DNA of 64,000 nucleotides from an uncultured Collinsella sp. (GTDB lineage: Bacteria > Actinomycetota > Coriobacteriia > Coriobacteriales > Coriobacteriaceae): assembly GCA_900541045.1 (NCBI GenBank), contig UQID01000003.1, forward strand, positions 59,691-123,690. The letters run 5' to 3'. Position numbers and translations under genes: made by a program. Below are positions 62,282-64,000 of this stretch, piece by piece; within the stretch, counting starts at the first letter, position 1; every line of letters starts with the position of its first letter. The notes under the pieces were generated by a model. It had not been told where the DNA came from. It made no database searches and was given only the letters and a program-made list of their open reading frames with translations.

Positions 62282-62833
62282 ATGGCGACGAACATCCTGC
62301 TAGTCAATCAGAAGGGCGGCGTCGGCAAGACGACGTTCGCCGACGAGATCGCCTGGGGTCTCGAGCGCCGCGGCCACAAAGTCGGATTCGGCAATCTCGA
62401 CCCTCAGGGCGGCGCGAACCACGAGAAGAACCTGCTCGACGACGAGGACGCCGTGAATGTCATCGACACGCCGGGTTTCCTGAGCGACGACACCGCCGAG
62501 TATGCCAAGAATGCGGATATCGCAATCATCCCGGTGCAGCCCGGCACGCTGGGCCTGAAGCCCATGAAACGCACAATCAAGGTCATCACCGAGGCCAATC
62601 CTGACTTGTCGTTCGCAATCATCGTCAACAACTTCGCGGCGAACCAGACCGTGGACAGACAATTCCTCGAGCTTCTTGAGGCCGATGACCTTCCCGTGCT
62701 GGGCACTGTTCCGACCGCGGCGGCATTCAAACAGGGCGCGGCCCTTGGCAAGCCCGTATACGAAATCGCCAAGAACGGCAAGGCCGCCCAGGCGATTGAA
62801 AACATCCTGAACGAACTGGAAGAGGTGCTGTAA
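62282..62833 (+). CDS. parA: ParA-family partition ATPase
   Basis: ATG 62282 follows GGGGAGG; the frame to 62252 lacks a ribosome site. The 183-residue protein has the deviant Walker A KGGVGKTT at about 10, LDPQGGANHE and VIDTPGF. Small ParA proteins of this kind segregate plasmids with an RHH partner. It is followed directly by that partner. Confidence 0.93.
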   Translation: MATNILLVNQKGGVGKTTFADEIAWGLERRGHKVGFGNLDPQGGANHEKNLLDDEDAVNVIDTPGFLSDDTAEYAKNADIAIIPVQPGTLGLKPMKRTIKVITEANPDLSFAIIVNNFAANQTVDRQFLELLEADDLPVLGTVPTAAAFKQGAALGKPVYEIAKNGKAAQAIENILNELEEVL

Positions 62834-63133
62834 GTGGCAAAGTTCAAAAAGGCGACCTCATACTTCGACGTCGCAGCGGAGAAGGCCGAGGAGAGGCAGC
62901 AGAAAATCGTTGAGAGCGCATCCGAGCCCCAGAAACCGGCTCCGCAGGTACGGAAAGCCGGGCGCCCCAAAAAGGGCGCTGAAGGGGCATCTGAGAGGCT
63001 TGTTCAGCTGTCTGTCTACGTTCCCGAGAGCTACCGCAAGCGATTGAAGCAGGTCGCCCTTGAGGAGGACAAGTCCGTATCGGATATCGCTCGGGAACTT
63101 TTCGATCGCTATCTGGCCGAAAAAGAGCTCTAG
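62834..63133 (+). CDS. ParG/ParB-like ribbon-helix-helix partition protein
   Basis: A GTG start directly after the parA stop gives 99 residues: a flexible basic N-terminus (to about 60) and a ribbon-helix-helix C-terminus (LVQLSVYVPESYRKRLKQVALEEDKSVSDIARELF). As in ParG, the tail would touch ParA and the fold would bind the centromere and parA operator. Confidence 0.82.
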   Translation: MAKFKKATSYFDVAAEKAEERQQKIVESASEPQKPAPQVRKAGRPKKGAEGASERLVQLSVYVPESYRKRLKQVALEEDKSVSDIARELFDRYLAEKEL

Positions 63134-63140
63134 TTGAGTT

Positions 63141-63169
63141 AACGGGTACCGAAGGGTGCCCGTTTTTCT
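63141..63169 (+). terminator. Terminator of the par operon
   Basis: AACGGGTACC pairs with GGGTGCCCGTT across a GAA loop, followed by TTTTTCTTTT. Confidence 0.85.
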
Positions 63170-63320
63170 TTTACCTTGGCCGCTGAGAGCCGATTTAAGG
63201 CGCCGTTTTATCTATCAGTGAGAAAACGGTCGAACCTCACCGATATGACGTCTTATTTTCGATTCTGTAGCTCCCTGCAGGTAATTGAAGTGAGGTTGAC
63301 CAGATGTCGGTATTCAGATC

Positions 63321-63425
63321 AACCGGAAAACGGATTCGGCGAGTCCATGCCGAATTGTAGGCTTACAGTCACGTGCAGGCAGTCGCCCGGTGAGCGGAGC
63401 GAGGCCGGCGCTGAGGGCTGACAGC
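63321..63425. repeat. Dispersed repeat, copy B (with copy A at 52060-52162)
   Basis: The hairpin ATTCGGC/GCCGAAT, TTACAG, GCCCGG and the end GGCCGGCGCTGAGGGCTGACAGC-like are shared. As in copy A, the minus strand reads into a terminator (GCCGAATCCGTTTT), so a minus-strand RNA through the array at right may end here. Confidence 0.85.
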
Positions 63426-63454
63426 GACGTAGTCGGGGGGTTGGGGCGTCAGCC

Positions 63455-63680
63455 CCCACACTCTTGGCCGAAGGCCATGCCAAGGAGCCGAAGGCGACGC
63501 GGAGTGAGGCATAGCCGAACGGAGGGCAAGGAGGCGTAGCCGACGCGCAGGGAGCCGTAGGCGACCGGAGAGCGAGCGTAGCGAGCGCCAAGGAGCGGCA
63601 GCGACGCGGAACGAACGCAGTGAGCGGAGGGCAAGGCCGATAGGCCGCGCAGGGAGCTTCAGCGACCGGAGCCTATCTAT
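63455..63680. repeat. Array of tiny hairpins, about 20-25 bp per unit
   Basis: Units such as GGAGCCGAAGGCGACGC, GGAGGCGTAGCCGACGC, GGGAGCCGTAGGCGACC, GAGCGTAGCGAGCGCC and GGCCGATAGGCCGC follow one another, each with a 3- to 5-base stem around a GAA/GTA/GAT-like loop. Frames through it are Arg/Ala-rich artefacts. It lies between copy B and the iterons. Confidence 0.8.
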
Positions 63681-63717
63681 ATCTATTTCTAATTCTATAG
63701 CTTTACTTAATTGGAAT

Positions 63718-63880
63718 ATTCCTACAGGAATATCGATTTGCAGTCTGACCTTGTATCTCTTACACATGTTTTTTTATTCCATACGGAATTTTTTTTATTC
63801 CATACGGAATATTTTTTATTCCATACGGAATAATTATTCCAGGGGGAATATTCCATACGGAATATTATTCCAGGGGGAAT
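63718..63880. repeat. Seven iteron-like palindromes ATTCC-N4-GGAAT
   Basis: Units start at 63718, 63776, 63797, 63818, 63836, 63850 and 63867. The N4 is TACA once, ATAC four times and AGGG twice. Three are spaced 21 bases apart, two helical turns. They lie just beyond the 3' end of the initiator-like gene, fitting a plasmid origin or copy-control site. Confidence 0.85.
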
Positions 63881-63893
63881 ATTTTCGTTCGGC

Positions 63894-63926
63894 AAAAAAG
63901 GGGGCCGGAAGATGCCCAGCCCCCTT
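63894..63926 (-). terminator. Terminator of the initiator-like gene at the right edge
   Basis: On the minus strand AAGGGGGC pairs with GCCCCCTT, followed by TTTT, 8 bases after the stop codon. Confidence 0.85.
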
Positions 63927-63933
63927 GAGATTT

Positions 63934-64000
63934 TCAGTCCTCTTTCGGATCCCATCCGGCCTCACGCGCTTGAATATCGAGCTGAGCCCAAACGATGACC
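63934..64000 (-). CDS. Plasmid replication-initiator-like winged-helix protein, C-terminal end
   Basis: Only the last 21 codons are in the window: VIVWAQLDIQAREAGWDPKED then TGA. They equal residues of the gene at 41830-41357 up to GWDP, then end properly, so this is the intact copy. The bulk lies to the right of the window. Iterons follow its 3' end. Confidence 0.75.
   Translation of the reverse strand, partial: VIVWAQLDIQAREAGWDPKED
63946..64000. repeat. Direct repeat, copy 2 (identical to 41357-41411)
   Basis: Fifty-five bases identical to copy 1 at a distance of 22,589 bases, same orientation, cut by the window end. The real repeat is probably longer. Confidence 0.95.

Noticed and set aside
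63455..63880. CRISPR array
   Set aside because: The repeats are tiny palindromes with no constant repeat-spacer length and no cas genes are present.

Overview
The window is high-GC DNA from an actinobacterium. The coding style and the housekeeping genes suggest a gut member of the Coriobacteriia, perhaps Collinsella; this is inferred, since no rRNA gene is present to settle it. It holds a conserved chromosomal block between two kinds of mobile DNA.

Region 1 (1 to about 18,613) is the right part of an integrative conjugative element (ICE). All genes lie on the minus strand: a methylase/helicase megaprotein running off the left edge, small accessory genes, a VirB1-like cell-wall hydrolase, VirB4, a PrgI/VirB3-like protein, a VirB6-like channel protein, a Maff2-type VirB2-like protein, the VirD4 coupling ATPase, a PcfB-like protein, a DEDDh exonuclease and a ComM-like protein whose ATPase motifs look destroyed. 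Three copies of the palindrome GAAC-N4-GTTC sit in front of three of its transcription units. The element ends at a displaced 3' half of a CAT-anticodon tRNA (18,566-18,613), the usual scar of insertion into a tRNA gene. No relaxase or integrase is in view; they should lie to the left.

Region 2 (18,614-36,996) is chromosome: a RelB/RelE-type toxin-antitoxin pair, tRNA-Ala(GGC), then a dense plus-strand run of housekeeping genes: ABC-F, M50 protease, scpA-scpB, an rluB-like gene, cmk, plsC, ispH, a DUF512 gene, der, plsY, gpsA, rpe, a cysteine desulfurase, Nif3, a zinc-ribbon protein and coaBC. tRNA-Pro(GGC-independent, anticodon GGG) and a terminator close it.

Region 3 (37,000-41,357) is accessory chromosome. 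Two tandem minus-strand genes join a prepilin leader (motif G|xxxxEY) to surface domains (DUF6273; BspA-like repeats). Both are out of frame at repeats of the kind that slip: a G9 run in one, a G6 run and an exact 11-bp duplication in the other. This is a good candidate for phase-variable pilin-adhesins.

Region 4 (41,357-64,000) looks like one or more plasmids joined to the chromosome. A replication-initiator-like winged-helix gene is cut at 41,357, and the same 55 bases recur at the right edge (63,946-64,000), where the end of an intact copy begins. Between them are a CopG-like gene, a possible counter-transcribed RNA, a small peptide whose mRNA ends are complementary (type I toxin-like), three coupled metallophosphoesterases, an IS200/IS605 element with TnpA and TnpB, a coiled-coil DNA-binding protein, a resolvase, two ATPases of the DUF4143 kind, a roughly 0.75-kb structured RNA candidate, a MobC/relaxase pair with an oriT-like region, a 1113-residue surface protein with a CAP domain and an LAQTG anchor, a ParA/RHH partition pair and seven iteron-like palindromes.
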